A stretch of 64,000 nt of DNA from Marinobacterium zhoushanense (lineage in GTDB: Bacteria > Pseudomonadota > Gammaproteobacteria > Pseudomonadales > Balneatricaceae), in assembly GCF_014641945.1 (NCBI RefSeq), contig NZ_BMIJ01000001.1, positions 62,001 to 126,000 of the forward strand. Reading direction: 5' to 3'. Of this stretch, positions 27,232 through 36,179 are shown piece by piece (position 1 is the stretch's first letter; every line of letters starts with the position of its first letter). The notes beneath the pieces were generated by a model. It ran no database searches. It saw only the letters and a list, made by a program, of their open reading frames with translations, and was not told the origin of the DNA. Both the position numbers and the translations under genes were made by a program.

Positions 27232-27624
27232 ATGAAACTGAATGATCCCTTCGGGCGCATGGCCCGCCGCCGAGAACGTGAATACCACTCCCTATGCGAA
27301 TCGCTGAAAAAAGCGGGACTGACCGACAGAGCCAAGGCCGAAGAGCTGAGGGAGAACCTGCGCAAGCGCACCAAGAAGTCGCTCTGGTTCATCATGCCGG
27401 CGATCGTCATCCTGGCACTGATTTTTCAAACCTATGCGATCTATGTCCTGGCGTTTGGTGCACTGGTCGTGCTCTGGCTGACCAACACCACCCAACGCGG
27501 CACCGAGTACCTGAATCGCTACATCGAAGAGGAGTGCGGCGGGGACACAACCGTGCCGGACGAGCAAATTCCGGCAGACAACGCGCAACAGAATGGGTCC
27601 GACGAAGAACCCCGCGAACGTTAA
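27232..27624 (+). CDS. Small two-span membrane protein of unknown function
   Basis: 130 residues. A strongly basic/acidic N-terminal helix (about 8-48) precedes two adjacent hydrophobic segments (FIMPAIVILALIF and YVLAFGALVVLWL, about 52-83), and the tail is acidic. No family recognised. Its coding appearance and isolated, divergent placement support a real gene. Confidence 0.65.
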   Translation: MKLNDPFGRMARRREREYHSLCESLKKAGLTDRAKAEELRENLRKRTKKSLWFIMPAIVILALIFQTYAIYVLAFGALVVLWLTNTTQRGTEYLNRYIEEECGGDTTVPDEQIPADNAQQNGSDEEPRER

Positions 27625-27802
27625 TCCCGATACCCGGCGGCCACGCCGGGCACTCCTCTCTATCAACAACAGTCCCTCGTACACAGCATTGATCCATGTC
27701 AACAAATCTACATTTGTCGACCTATACCCGACATAGTCGCCACACTGACAGCAGGTCTGCAGATCCGAGTGTTTTCGCACCAAATCAGACTCAGCTGTTT
27801 AA

Positions 27803-27824
27803 TTTATTGATTTCAATCAATAAA
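27803..27824. promoter_or_regulatory. FNR/ANR-type box within a 10-bp-arm palindrome
   Basis: The core TTGATTTCAATCAA (27807-27820) is a full match to TTGAT-N4-ATCAA, the FNR/ANR consensus. The inverted symmetry extends to 10-bp arms (TTTATTGATT / AATCAATAAA). It lies 50 bp upstream of the -24 element of a sigma-54 promoter. Whether it acts on that promoter or on another, unseen start is unknown. Confidence 0.65.
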
Positions 27825-27873
27825 CCCTTTTCTGATATCTCAAATTCAACGCCAAGCCTATTGACTTCCCAAC

Positions 27874-27888
27874 TGGCACACGACTTGC
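27874..27888 (+). promoter_or_regulatory. Sigma-54 (-24/-12) promoter
   Basis: TGGCACACGACTTGC is an exact TGGCAC-N5-TTGC match. The predicted start near 27900 leaves a leader of about 200 nt before the gene at 28101. It is nearly identical to the promoter at 8942 (TGGCACACG...TTGC). Confidence 0.8.
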
Positions 27889-28057
27889 CACTCCTGATCA
27901 ACATGGCAGCCGACACCGTTACGACATTTCGTCCCCCTGTGTCATAGCTCGGTTCGGGGGTGTGGAGCATCCACTGCACACCCGGCCATGTCACCGGCCA
28001 ACGGCCTGCCCAAGCGGTGCCGGGCCAACGGATAACAGGAATGCACGTGAACCGATA

Positions 28058-28082
28058 CACGTTAACTAATTCACGTTAACTA
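28058..28082. repeat. Tandem CACGTTAACTA repeat before the start codon
   Basis: Two copies of CACGTTAACTA (28058-28068 and 28072-28082) are separated by 3 bp. Each contains the palindrome GTTAAC. They sit 18 bp before the start of the 64-residue gene and could be a repressor site or a translational element. Confidence 0.55.
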
Positions 28083-28100
28083 CAGTGAGGAATAACGGCC

Positions 28101-28295
28101 ATGGCTAAATATTATCTGGACCTTGAAGCGAAGAACGATGTCGGCAATCAGATCCACGAATCTGAATGCTCGCATATGCCTGCGAAAGCGACCCTGCAGT
28201 ACATCGGCTCCTACTCCAATCCCGGTGCCGCACGGTATGACGTGAAGATGTTTCACCCGCAGGTGACCTACTGCCCCGATTGCATCAAACAGTAA
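28101..28295 (+). CDS. Small Cys-containing protein of unknown function
   Basis: 64 residues with a GAGG site upstream. The C-terminal YCPDC pair (Cys58, Cys61) together with Cys23-x-His25 near ESECSHMP could make a small metal site. The rest is polar with no membrane or signal segment. It has its own sigma-54 promoter, FNR box and long leader, unusual for so small a protein. No family recognised. Confidence 0.7.
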   Translation: MAKYYLDLEAKNDVGNQIHESECSHMPAKATLQYIGSYSNPGAARYDVKMFHPQVTYCPDCIKQ

Positions 28296-28314
28296 GTCAC
28301 GGATCGTCTACGGG

Positions 28315-28400
28315 CACAGGCAACGCATTCAAGCAGCTCGATCACCTGCCGCGCTGTCTGTGCCCGGCCCTATTCCGGATTGCTGAGGCACACCCCGTGC
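28315..28400 (-). pseudogene. Remnant of a ytoQ 3' end
   Basis: Between the 64-residue gene and ytoQ, the minus strand reads AQTARQVIELLECVA in one frame. This matches the intact YtoQ C-terminus AQTPQQVVEIL. On the plus strand, TCGATCACCTGC...TGTCTGTGCCC mirrors the ytoQ end TCGACCACCTGC...TGTCTGCGCCC. No start or upstream coding remains, so it looks like a decayed partial duplication. Boundaries are approximate. Confidence 0.5.
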
Positions 28401-28431
28401 GCCTCTCCGGTGTCAGGGCCTTGAACCCGTA

Positions 28432-28881
28432 TTACTTGGCGCTGATCACGTAGCTGAGGATCTCGACCACCTGCTGGGGTGTCTGCGCCCAGGCCATTGC
28501 TGCAGCGTCGACCTCTTTCAGCGGATGGATGATGTCGGCACCGTGCAGGGTGATGTAGGGTTTGCCGAGTGCGGCGAGATGACCGGCGTCGAAGGCTGCG
28601 TTCCACTGCTTGTACTTGTCACCGAAACGCACCACGGCGATGTCGCAGCGTTCGATCAGGTTTTTGGTCCGTATCGCATTCACCTTGGACGACTTATGGT
28701 CGCGCCAGAAATTACTCGACTCTTCGCCGAGCAGATCGCCGGCGGCATCGCTGGCGTCATGATTGGTCACTGCGGAGGTAAACTCCACCGGCAGATCGGC
28801 AACACGGCAGCCCTCGATAATCTGCTCACGCCAGTCGGTGTGTATCTCACCCGACAGATATACATTCCATTTCATCTTCAT
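28432..28881 (-). CDS. ytoQ: YtoQ family protein
   Basis: 149 residues matching the YtoQ family, which has a nucleoside-deoxyribosyltransferase-like fold. Typical segments are WNVYLSGEIHTDWREQI, HDASDAAGDLLG and DIAVVRFGDKYKQWNAAFDAGHLAALGKPYI. The biochemical function is not established. Met3 (28875) is an equally possible start. A partial copy of its 3' end lies just downstream. Confidence 0.88.
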   Translation of the reverse strand: MKMKWNVYLSGEIHTDWREQIIEGCRVADLPVEFTSAVTNHDASDAAGDLLGEESSNFWRDHKSSKVNAIRTKNLIERCDIAVVRFGDKYKQWNAAFDAGHLAALGKPYITLHGADIIHPLKEVDAAAMAWAQTPQQVVEILSYVISAK

Positions 28882-28925
28882 CTCCCCATAGTTTTTCGAT
28901 TTGACATGAAGCCGGCGCCAGCCTG

Positions 28926-29561
28926 TTAGAGAGCCCCCTCCTCCTTGAGCAGTTCATACATTGACTGGGCGAGCCGGCGATAACCCTCGGCGTTAAAATG
29001 CACCTGATCCGATTTGTAACCTGGGCTGCGTAGCAGCTCCGCCACCGTCGATTCAGCAAAGGGCAGTTCATACCGCTCGGCCAGCTCCGTGTAAAAGGGC
29101 GCAGCGTCGGAGAACAGATTCTTTCTCGGCACACCGACCAACACCACCTCTACCCCCCTGGCCCGGGCCAGTTCGATCATCTGTTGCAGGTTGTCACGGG
29201 TATGCTCCTGATCAAGGTTGCGTAGAATATCGTTGCCCCCCTCGAGCAGGATCATCAGTGCCGGTCGTTCCCGCTCCAGTATCATCGCCAGCCGTTGCAA
29301 ACCTTGGGCGGTCACTTCGCCGGACACACCGGCGTTTACCACCCGCCGTCCGCTCAGTTGGGCAAGCACGCTGGGATAGCTATCCGCCTCATCCACGCCA
29401 TAGCCGGCGGTAAGACTGTCGCCAAAGGCAAGAATCGTAGCCTGCGGCGATAACGGGCTTAGTTTGTCGTCGGCGCAACCCTGCAACAGCAGCAGGCAGG
29501 CTAACAGAAGTGTCGTGACTGGCAGAGCTTTCAAGGCGATCCTCGTTTTCATCATTCGCAA
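28926..29561 (-). CDS. TesA-like SGNH arylesterase/lysophospholipase, probable lipoprotein
   Basis: 211 residues. The N-terminal signal ends in a lipobox-like LLQGC, so lipid anchoring in the envelope is likely. SGNH blocks are present: AFGDSLTAGYG (Ser nucleophile), NAGVSGE (Gly), EGGNDILR (Asn) and DQVHFNAEGYRRLA (Asp/His). It should hydrolyse short acyl esters or thioesters in the periplasm. Several closely spaced Met codons make the exact start uncertain. Confidence 0.9.
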   Translation of the reverse strand: MRMMKTRIALKALPVTTLLLACLLLLQGCADDKLSPLSPQATILAFGDSLTAGYGVDEADSYPSVLAQLSGRRVVNAGVSGEVTAQGLQRLAMILERERPALMILLEGGNDILRNLDQEHTRDNLQQMIELARARGVEVVLVGVPRKNLFSDAAPFYTELAERYELPFAESTVAELLRSPGYKSDQVHFNAEGYRRLAQSMYELLKEEGAL

Positions 29562-29678
29562 TAGAGACTGAGTCGTTTTGGCTCATCGATAAAATGCACC
29601 GGGGGCTTTTCACCGCGATCCACCTCCAACCGGAATATATCGGGACGGCGAGCCCCCTCCGATGCGGAGTGTTGACCT

Positions 29679-30662
29679 TCAGGCGACCGGCAGCACCTCC
29701 GGGTTGGCAATATTGCTGGGTGCGCCTTGAGCGTAGTTCACCACGTTCTCAAACGCCTTACTGAAATAGAGTTCGTAACTGTTCTTCTCCACGTAGCCCA
29801 GATGCGGCGTGCAGAGCACATTGGGCATCCCCAGCAACGGTTCGGTATCGGGGTGCGCGGGCTCCACTTCGAACACATCCACTGCGGCAAAACCGGGGCG
29901 CCCCGCGCGCAATGCGCTCACCAGAGCACCGGGGGCAACCAACTCGGCACGGCTGATATTCACGAACAAGGCATCCGGCGGCATCCGTGCCAGATCCTCC
30001 CGCCGGACCAGATGACGAGTGGCATCATTAAGGCGCAAATGCAGGGAGAGCAGATCCGAGGTTTCAAAGAACGCCTCGCGTGAATGGGCGGCACTGTAAC
30101 CGTCCTTTTCCGCTTGAAGGCGCGAGGGCTCACTGCCCCAGACCTGCACGCGCATGCCGAATGCCTGGGCATACCGGGCCACACGCTGGCCGATCTTGCC
30201 ATAGCCCCAGATGCCGAAGGTCAGACCACTGAGCGTACGACCAAGTCCCAGAGACCCCGAGTCCTGCCACAGCCCCTGTTGCATGTTCCGGGCATAGGCC
30301 GGCAAGTGCCTCGACGCCGCCATGACCAGAGCCCAGCATAGCTCCGAAGGCGCCACCGGCGAGCCGATACCTTCGGCAACCGCAACACCGGCAGCGGTGC
30401 AGGCGTCCAGATCCAGGTGATTGCTGATCTTTCCGGTCTGGCTGATGAGTTTCAGGCTGGGCAGTTTCGACAGCAGTTCAGCGGTGATCTCCGTGCGTTC
30501 CCGTATCAGCACCAGTGCCTCTACATCTGCAACCCTGGCCGCCAACTCGGCCGGATCGGCAAAACTGCGATTCAGCACCTGGACCTCATGACCTTTCAGC
30601 AGTTCAAAAGCACTCAGATCACGCACCACATCCTGATAGTCATCAAGTATCGCGATTTTCAT
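29679..30662 (-). CDS. D-2-hydroxyacid dehydrogenase family protein (NAD-dependent)
   Basis: 327 residues. The Rossmann motif GIWGYGKIGQRVA is near residue 150. The Arg-Glu-His catalytic set appears as NISRAELV, VFEVEPAHPD and TPHLGYVE. Members reduce 2-oxoacids to D-2-hydroxyacids or are phosphoglycerate/glyoxylate reductases; the substrate is not evident. It lies between the esterase and the UDG-like gene, all on the minus strand. Confidence 0.87.
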   Translation of the reverse strand: MKIAILDDYQDVVRDLSAFELLKGHEVQVLNRSFADPAELAARVADVEALVLIRERTEITAELLSKLPSLKLISQTGKISNHLDLDACTAAGVAVAEGIGSPVAPSELCWALVMAASRHLPAYARNMQQGLWQDSGSLGLGRTLSGLTFGIWGYGKIGQRVARYAQAFGMRVQVWGSEPSRLQAEKDGYSAAHSREAFFETSDLLSLHLRLNDATRHLVRREDLARMPPDALFVNISRAELVAPGALVSALRAGRPGFAAVDVFEVEPAHPDTEPLLGMPNVLCTPHLGYVEKNSYELYFSKAFENVVNYAQGAPSNIANPEVLPVA

Positions 30663-30683
30663 CTTCTCTCCTCCAATGAGCGG

Positions 30684-31259
30684 TCAATCTAGCAGGTCGG
30701 CAACACGCAGGCGCAGTGCCGGTATCAGCTCACTCTCGAACCAAGGGTTGCGCGCCAGCCAAAGGTTGTTGCGCGGGCTTGGGTGGGGTAACGCGAACAG
30801 CGCTGGTCCGCGGGACTGCCAGTTTTTCACCCGCTCGGTCAGTGACTGTCCGTCAGCGCCAAAACAGTACCGCTGGGCGTATTGCCCCAGCGCCAGCGTG
30901 AGCTCGATCGAACCCAGGTGGGCCATCAGCTCTTGTCGCCAGGCCGGTGCGCACTCGGGTCGAGGCGGCAAATCACCGGACCGCCCCCGCCCCGGATAAC
31001 AGAACCCCATCGGCAAGATAGCGATCTGGCTAGTGTCGTAAAACTGTTCACGCGAGATCCCCAGCCACTCCCGCAAACGATCGCCACTGGCATCGTCAAA
31101 CGGGCGTCCGGCTTTATGCGCGACCTGCCCCGGTGCCTGCCCGACAATCAGAATACGTGCCGACGGTGCTGCCTGGAGTATCGGCCGGGGGCCCAACGGC
31201 AGGTGCTCGGCACAGAGCTTACAGGCACGAATCCGCTGCATCAGCACGTCAAATTCCAT
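30684..31259 (-). CDS. Uracil-DNA glycosylase superfamily protein
   Basis: 191 residues. Motif 1 (IVGQAPGQVAHKAGRPFDDASG) and motif 3 (ALPHPSPRNN) of the UDG fold are clear. Cys14 and Cys17 (ACKLC) near the start could be part of a cluster, but the full four-Cys set of family 4/5 enzymes is not evident. It may excise uracil or a related base; many members of this short group are uncharacterised. Confidence 0.82.
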   Translation of the reverse strand: MEFDVLMQRIRACKLCAEHLPLGPRPILQAAPSARILIVGQAPGQVAHKAGRPFDDASGDRLREWLGISREQFYDTSQIAILPMGFCYPGRGRSGDLPPRPECAPAWRQELMAHLGSIELTLALGQYAQRYCFGADGQSLTERVKNWQSRGPALFALPHPSPRNNLWLARNPWFESELIPALRLRVADLLD

Positions 31260-31533
31260 CCAAGCGCCCCCTCTGTCCAGGCGAATGAGATAATGCGGTA
31301 TTTTTTGGCTGCAATCGAATTATGAAACTTTCTCATTCGGTTATGGCTGTGCCGCTCCGGGTTCATTCAAAAACCGATACCGATCAACAGACTGGTGACA
31401 GCCGGGTTATCCAGTGGATCCTGTCGGCTGCAGGCAAAAGGACTCCTGCTCACCCTGGCTTTCGGCAGAATATCCTAGCCCTATACTCAGGTTAGGCGCT
31501 ACACAGACAAACCCAAAAAAGGGGGAACAGACA

Positions 31534-32205
31534 ATGTTGGAATCAAGAACGAGCCTATACACGGCAACGCTGGCAGGGTTGATGCTGGCCTGCGGTATTG
31601 CGGCCACGTCTGTTTCCGCTGCCGATAACTGGTACGACCTGTCGGTACAAAACGGCACCTCTCTAGAGAACTCGCTGACCGCCCTGAACGAAGAGTTGCA
31701 GCTCCGCTACGACGAGGACGATCGCTTAGCCGCACTGGCCGATCCGAGGCCCCATGACTTTGCTACCACCGCGATTGCATCGAGCGAGTTTCCGGAGTTC
31801 GAAGTGTTCGCTAGTGTCGACGAAGAGTTCGGTACGCCGATCAATGATGGGGAGTCGTTGAACGCCAATCTGGATCTGCTCAACTACACCCTCGCCACCC
31901 TCGGTGACGACCTGTTCCTGCAGATTGTGGCAGAAGCCACCGGTGAACGTTACACCTTCGACCAGGTGGCCGAGACCATGGACAGCTACAACGCCGTGGA
32001 CCAGTACCAGTTCGCGTTGCTTGGCGGTGACATTGGATTTGGCCAACCAGTGCAGGACGACGTGTCACTCAACAACAACGTCGCCGGCCTTAACCAGTAC
32101 TTGGCCGATGCTGAGTTGAGAGATCAGCTGCTTGCCGGCGCGGTGCCCGCCGTTACCGGCGCCAGCATGGACAGCTACCTGGCCGCCGCGCACTGGAACT
32201 ACTAA
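31534..32205 (+). CDS. Exported repeat protein of unknown family
   Basis: 223 residues with a signal peptide (LAGLMLACGIAATSVSA-AD). The mature protein is acidic. An 18-residue unit of the form [IV]-x-[ND]-[GD]-x-S-L-x-x-[NS]-x-x-x-L-N occurs three times, at about 38-55, 103-120 and 173-190. The last two units sit in longer repeats that start FG-x-P and end MDSY. I recognise no family. A GGGGGAA stretch precedes the ATG, which was preferred over an upstream in-frame start because it puts the signal at the N-terminus. Confidence 0.75.
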   Translation: MLESRTSLYTATLAGLMLACGIAATSVSAADNWYDLSVQNGTSLENSLTALNEELQLRYDEDDRLAALADPRPHDFATTAIASSEFPEFEVFASVDEEFGTPINDGESLNANLDLLNYTLATLGDDLFLQIVAEATGERYTFDQVAETMDSYNAVDQYQFALLGGDIGFGQPVQDDVSLNNNVAGLNQYLADAELRDQLLAGAVPAVTGASMDSYLAAAHWNY

Positions 32206-32230
32206 TTAGAAACCGGTAGGCGGATGGCGA

Positions 32231-33271
32231 TCAGTCGACACCCGCTGCCAGTTGCCGGGTCAGCTCAGCAGCCGGGATCGGGCGGCAACCGCTAGCATTC
32301 TGCCCCGACCAGAGCGGAGAAAAATCACCCGAGCCCTTGGCTTCGGCCGCGGCCCTGAGCGGAGCGATGGCGGTCGTTGCCGTGGGGAACGCCGGTGCAT
32401 CGGCACAGATCGGTCCCAGCTCGCGCATCACCCGATTCATAATGCCCCGCGCCGGGCGTCCGCTGAACAGGTTGGTCAGCGCGGTATGCCGAGCGGCACT
32501 GCTCATCAACGCCTCGCGGTGGATATCGGAAATGGTCGACTCGGGGCAGCAGAGGTAGGCGGTACCAATCTGCGCGCCCTGCGCCCCCAGTTTCATGGCG
32601 GCGGTCACGCCCGCTGCATCGGCAATGCCTCCGGCCGCGATAACCGGGACCCGGACAGCGGCAACAATCTGCGGCACCAGGGCAAAGGTACCGAGCTGGG
32701 TGCTCAGTTCCTCGGTAAGGAACATGCCACGATGACCGCCGGCTTCCGCGCCTTGAGCGATGATCGCATCCACGCCACGCTGCTGGAGCCAGAGCGCCTC
32801 CTCCACCGTCGTCGCCGACGACAGCACCCGGCTGCCCCAGCCTTTCACTCGACCCAGCAACGCCGGGTCCGGCAAGCCGAAGTGGAAGCTGACCACCGGT
32901 GGCCGCAGCGCTTCGACAAGATCCGCAATCTCGACACTGAATGGCTGCCGCCCGGCACCCGGTTGGATTGTTTCAGGGTCGATGCCGAACTCGGCGTAAT
33001 AGGGAGCCAAGCGCCGCCGCCAGGCCGCCTCGCGCTCCGCATCTGGCTCAGGGTGTGTGTGACAGAAGAAGTTCAGGTTAAATGGCCGATCGGTAGCGGC
33101 TTTGATCGCCGCCACTTCCCGCTCGATCTGCTCGGCGCTGAGCATCGCACAGGGCAGCGAGCCCAAGCCTCCGGCATTGCAGACCGCTATCGCCAGCGCG
33201 CTGCCCTGAGCACCGGCCATCGGCGCCTGCACGATCGGTAGTTGTGTACCCAAAAGCGTCTGAAGTGCCAT
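32231..33271 (-). CDS. Nitronate monooxygenase family protein
   Basis: 346 residues, FMN-dependent TIM barrel of the NMO/2-nitropropane dioxygenase family. APMAGAQGSALAIAVCNAGGLGSLP opens the protein. AQGAEAGGHRG contains the catalytic His, followed by VIAAGGIADAAGVTAAMKLGAQGAQIGTAYL. It oxidises alkyl nitronates such as propionate 3-nitronate and protects metabolism from them. Confidence 0.9.
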   Translation of the reverse strand: MALQTLLGTQLPIVQAPMAGAQGSALAIAVCNAGGLGSLPCAMLSAEQIEREVAAIKAATDRPFNLNFFCHTHPEPDAEREAAWRRRLAPYYAEFGIDPETIQPGAGRQPFSVEIADLVEALRPPVVSFHFGLPDPALLGRVKGWGSRVLSSATTVEEALWLQQRGVDAIIAQGAEAGGHRGMFLTEELSTQLGTFALVPQIVAAVRVPVIAAGGIADAAGVTAAMKLGAQGAQIGTAYLCCPESTISDIHREALMSSAARHTALTNLFSGRPARGIMNRVMRELGPICADAPAFPTATTAIAPLRAAAEAKGSGDFSPLWSGQNASGCRPIPAAELTRQLAAGVD

Positions 33272-33313
33272 CCGAATCTCCCTGTTTATACCTGCCTGCT
33301 TGTATCGTTCGAC

Positions 33314-34240
33314 CTAGTGCGTCCGCCGCAGCAGCGGATGGATTACATACTCCACCACCGTGAACACCAAAGCTCCGGCGATGATACCGGCCAGGGCATT
33401 GATCAGCGTGGGTACGATACCGTGTACGATGACGCCCACCGCCGGCAGGTTTCCCGCCGACTCGGCCAGATGGTGTAGCCAGTCATGCGAACCCGGTATG
33501 CCATGCAGCAGTATGCCGCCGCCGACCAGGAACATGGCCGCAGTGCCCACCACCGACAGCGTTTTCATCAAGTAGGGGGCCAGACGCAGCAGAAAACGTC
33601 CCAGCGCGGCCCGCCCACCAGACTGGCCGTTTTTCACCAGATAGAGGCCGGCATCGTCGAGTTTGACGATGCCGGCCACCAGCGCATAAACCCCAACGGT
33701 CATCAGCAGCGCGATGGTCGACACCACCGCCACCTGCACACCAAAGGCGGCGCTCTGAACGGTACCCAACGCAATCACCACGATCTCCGCCGAGAGGATG
33801 AAATCGGTGCGTATGGCGCCTTTGATCTTGGTTCGCTCGAACGCCAGCAGGTCCACATTCGGATCGGCGATCGCCTTCAGCTCCTGCTCATGTGCCGCCC
33901 TGTCCGGCTTGATACTGTGCAGCACCTTCTCGAACCCTTCAAAGCAGAGATAGGCGCCGCCAATCATCAGCAAGGGTGTGATCAGCCAGGGCGCAATCGC
34001 GGATATCAGCAGCGCCGCTGGCACCAGGATCAACTTGTTCAGTACCGAGCCCTTGAATACGGCCCAGACCACCGGCAGCTCCCGGTCGGCCTTCACGCCC
34101 GACACCTGCTCGGCATTCAGTGCCAGGTCGTCACCCAGCACACCTGCGGTTTTCTTCGCCGCCATCTTCGACATCAGTGCAATGTCGTCAAGCAGCGTGG
34201 CAATATCGTCTAGCAGTGCTAACAAACTGGTACCGGCCAA
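33314..34240 (-). CDS. DUF808 (YedI-type) inner-membrane protein
   Basis: 308 residues. [43 protein letters not shown] is the family's N-terminus, and about six or seven membrane segments follow. Function is unestablished. The gene lies between the GNAT and nitronate monooxygenase genes on the same strand. Confidence 0.9.
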   Translation of the reverse strand: MAGTSLLALLDDIATLLDDIALMSKMAAKKTAGVLGDDLALNAEQVSGVKADRELPVVWAVFKGSVLNKLILVPAALLISAIAPWLITPLLMIGGAYLCFEGFEKVLHSIKPDRAAHEQELKAIADPNVDLLAFERTKIKGAIRTDFILSAEIVVIALGTVQSAAFGVQVAVVSTIALLMTVGVYALVAGIVKLDDAGLYLVKNGQSGGRAALGRFLLRLAPYLMKTLSVVGTAAMFLVGGGILLHGIPGSHDWLHHLAESAGNLPAVGVIVHGIVPTLINALAGIIAGALVFTVVEYVIHPLLRRTH

Positions 34241-34290
34241 CGCCTTCTCCTTTTAATCTCAATCCATCTATCCGGTTAACGGGCGGGATT

Positions 34291-35139
34291 CTAGCCGATC
34301 TCGAACGAGGTCACGCCGAATAGTCGATCCAAGGGCAACTCCGGTGCCGGCCCCTTGTACATACGGGCGGTTTCGAACGACAGCGACATGCCGTGCCGTT
34401 GCGCCAGCGCGACCGCCTCGGCATTGACCTCCGGCACATCGAGATAGATGTGATCGGCACTGCCCAGACTGCCGGCCAGGTGCTGGAACAGCCGCTCCGC
34501 CAGCTCGGCACGGTCGGCGTACAAAGGCCCGATCTTGTAGCCCTGGCGACAGAGCCGGCGCACCGCATAACCGACCAGCTTGCCCGCCTCGACAATAGCG
34601 ACGGCACGGTGTCCAGGTTGGGTGGTCCATTGACGCAGGAACTGATCGCGCGCGGTCGGGAAGAAGGCGCTGTCATAGGCGTGCAACCGATCAAAACTCA
34701 GGCTGTGCAGCGGCACTATGTCGGCATCCACCGGCTGATTCCCCAACCCACGCCCTTCGAAGCGGATATTGCGCCAGGCCAGCTCGAACCCAGAGCGCCG
34801 GTAGTTGTCCTGCTGCGCCACGACACCGTCGAGCCCTACCGTGCAGCCTTCGAGATAGGCCAGACCCGCCTGCCAGATCGCGAGACCGAAGCCGCGCCCA
34901 CGAAATTCCGGTTTGACCATGTAGAAGCCAAGAAAGCCGAACTCAGCGCCATAACGCACCACGGAGATGGTGGCCACCGGTTGTCCCCCGTACAGCCCCA
35001 CTAAAAAGCCATTGGGGTCGGCCAGGCGGTAGCAGGCGGCATCGTTCAGGCCGGGATTCCACCCCTCCTGGGCGGCCCACTCCACCATCATGTCGATCTC
35101 ATCCGGGGTCATTACCCGGATCTCCAAGTCACGCTTCAT
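34291..35139 (-). CDS. Two-domain GNAT N-acetyltransferase
   Basis: 282 residues: an N-terminal GNAT domain (acetyl-CoA loop KPEFRGRGFGLAIWQAGL near residue 76) followed by a second, Acetyltransf_18-like domain (about 150-282). This tandem is common in uncharacterised bacterial acetyltransferases. Substrate unknown. Confidence 0.85.
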   Translation of the reverse strand: MKRDLEIRVMTPDEIDMMVEWAAQEGWNPGLNDAACYRLADPNGFLVGLYGGQPVATISVVRYGAEFGFLGFYMVKPEFRGRGFGLAIWQAGLAYLEGCTVGLDGVVAQQDNYRRSGFELAWRNIRFEGRGLGNQPVDADIVPLHSLSFDRLHAYDSAFFPTARDQFLRQWTTQPGHRAVAIVEAGKLVGYAVRRLCRQGYKIGPLYADRAELAERLFQHLAGSLGSADHIYLDVPEVNAEAVALAQRHGMSLSFETARMYKGPAPELPLDRLFGVTSFEIG

Positions 35140-35212
35140 GACGCATACCCATCCCTGTTAACGGTCTCATGAGCCACCAAATGCCTAACATCCAGCGTCG
35201 GTATCGGATGGC

Positions 35213-35929
35213 TCAATCGGAAAGATAGTACTCGACGGTCGATACCACTCTTACCTGCTTGATATGGGGGTTGTTCTTGTCTCGATCGGCGATCGAAAAC
35301 TGGCCCTGCGAGGCCTTGCGAATCTTGCCCAGTTGGCTATCCGAATCGGAGGCGAACTTCTGCGCCACTTCGCGCGCATTGCGCGTTGCCTCTTCGATCA
35401 TACCGGGTTTGATCTCGTTAAGCCGGGTAAACAGGTAGTCCGGCTTCGACTGATACTCATTGCCGCTGAGGACGATGCCCTGGCGTCCCAGCTGCGACAA
35501 CCCCTCCATGACCGAGCGAACCCGATCGATATTGGTGGAGTAAACAGTGACCGTGCGCAGCGCCGTATAGCGAAATTCGGCGCCGTTGTTACTGCCGTAC
35601 TGCTGCGCCGATTTGTCGGTGATTGCAGGGGGCGAGTCGCTGATCTCTCCAGGCTCGATCCCGCCCAGCAGCAGAAAGGCGCGAATACTCTCCGCCTGCC
35701 GATCCAGCTCGCCGTACAGTTGCTCCAGGTTATTGCTGGCCACGATGTACTGGATTGGCCAGATCACCACATCGGCCGGATACTCCCGCTCGGCCAGGCC
35801 CTTAACCGTCACGCTGCGATCCAGCTGCTTGAATCGGATCGCCGCATCACTGAGCTGGTATCCCAATACCGCGGCTGCCGCCAACAGGAATACGCCCAAG
35901 ATAGACGCACTAACTTTGCTATCGGCCAT
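35213..35929 (-). CDS. SIMPL-domain (DUF541) protein
   Basis: 238 residues with an N-terminal membrane anchor/signal (ASILGVFLLAAAAVLGYQL) and a periplasmic SIMPL domain (SVTVKGLAEREYPADVVIW ... ARNAREVAQKFASDSDSQLGKI). Relatives are oxidative-stress-linked envelope proteins of unknown mechanism. Confidence 0.85.
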   Translation of the reverse strand: MADSKVSASILGVFLLAAAAVLGYQLSDAAIRFKQLDRSVTVKGLAEREYPADVVIWPIQYIVASNNLEQLYGELDRQAESIRAFLLLGGIEPGEISDSPPAITDKSAQQYGSNNGAEFRYTALRTVTVYSTNIDRVRSVMEGLSQLGRQGIVLSGNEYQSKPDYLFTRLNEIKPGMIEEATRNAREVAQKFASDSDSQLGKIRKASQGQFSIADRDKNNPHIKQVRVVSTVEYYLSD

Positions 35930-36179
35930 AACACTCCCTATCGATCATTGCCCTTAACGCTGACAGTACCCGCAAACAGGGGTTCCATCGCTTCCTTTTA
36001 CCAGCCAACTGAAGTTAATCGGTAACTCGGGATCCAGCAAGTCATGCGGCAGCTTGGTATATCCGTTGCAGCTGACTGTTGAAATTCACGTTTTTTATCA
36101 CAAGCCCGACAAACGCCGACCGCTGTGCTGTGGATGCGTCCCGCGCCCTGTCAGGTTTCATACAGAAAGGTGTAAACCC

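Larger units (their letters stand above)
27625..28100 (+). other. Long regulatory leader upstream of a 64-residue protein gene
   Basis: A 476-bp gap with no convincing gene. It holds a near-consensus FNR-type palindrome (27803-27824), an exact sigma-54 promoter (27874-27888), a leader of about 200 nt rich in GGCC-type inverted segments (about 27990-28030), and a tandem CACGTTAACTA repeat just before the start codon. Confidence 0.6.

Noticed and set aside
27791..28060. 89-residue minus-strand frame in the sigma-54 leader
   Set aside because: No ribosome binding site or family, and it overlaps the promoter elements.
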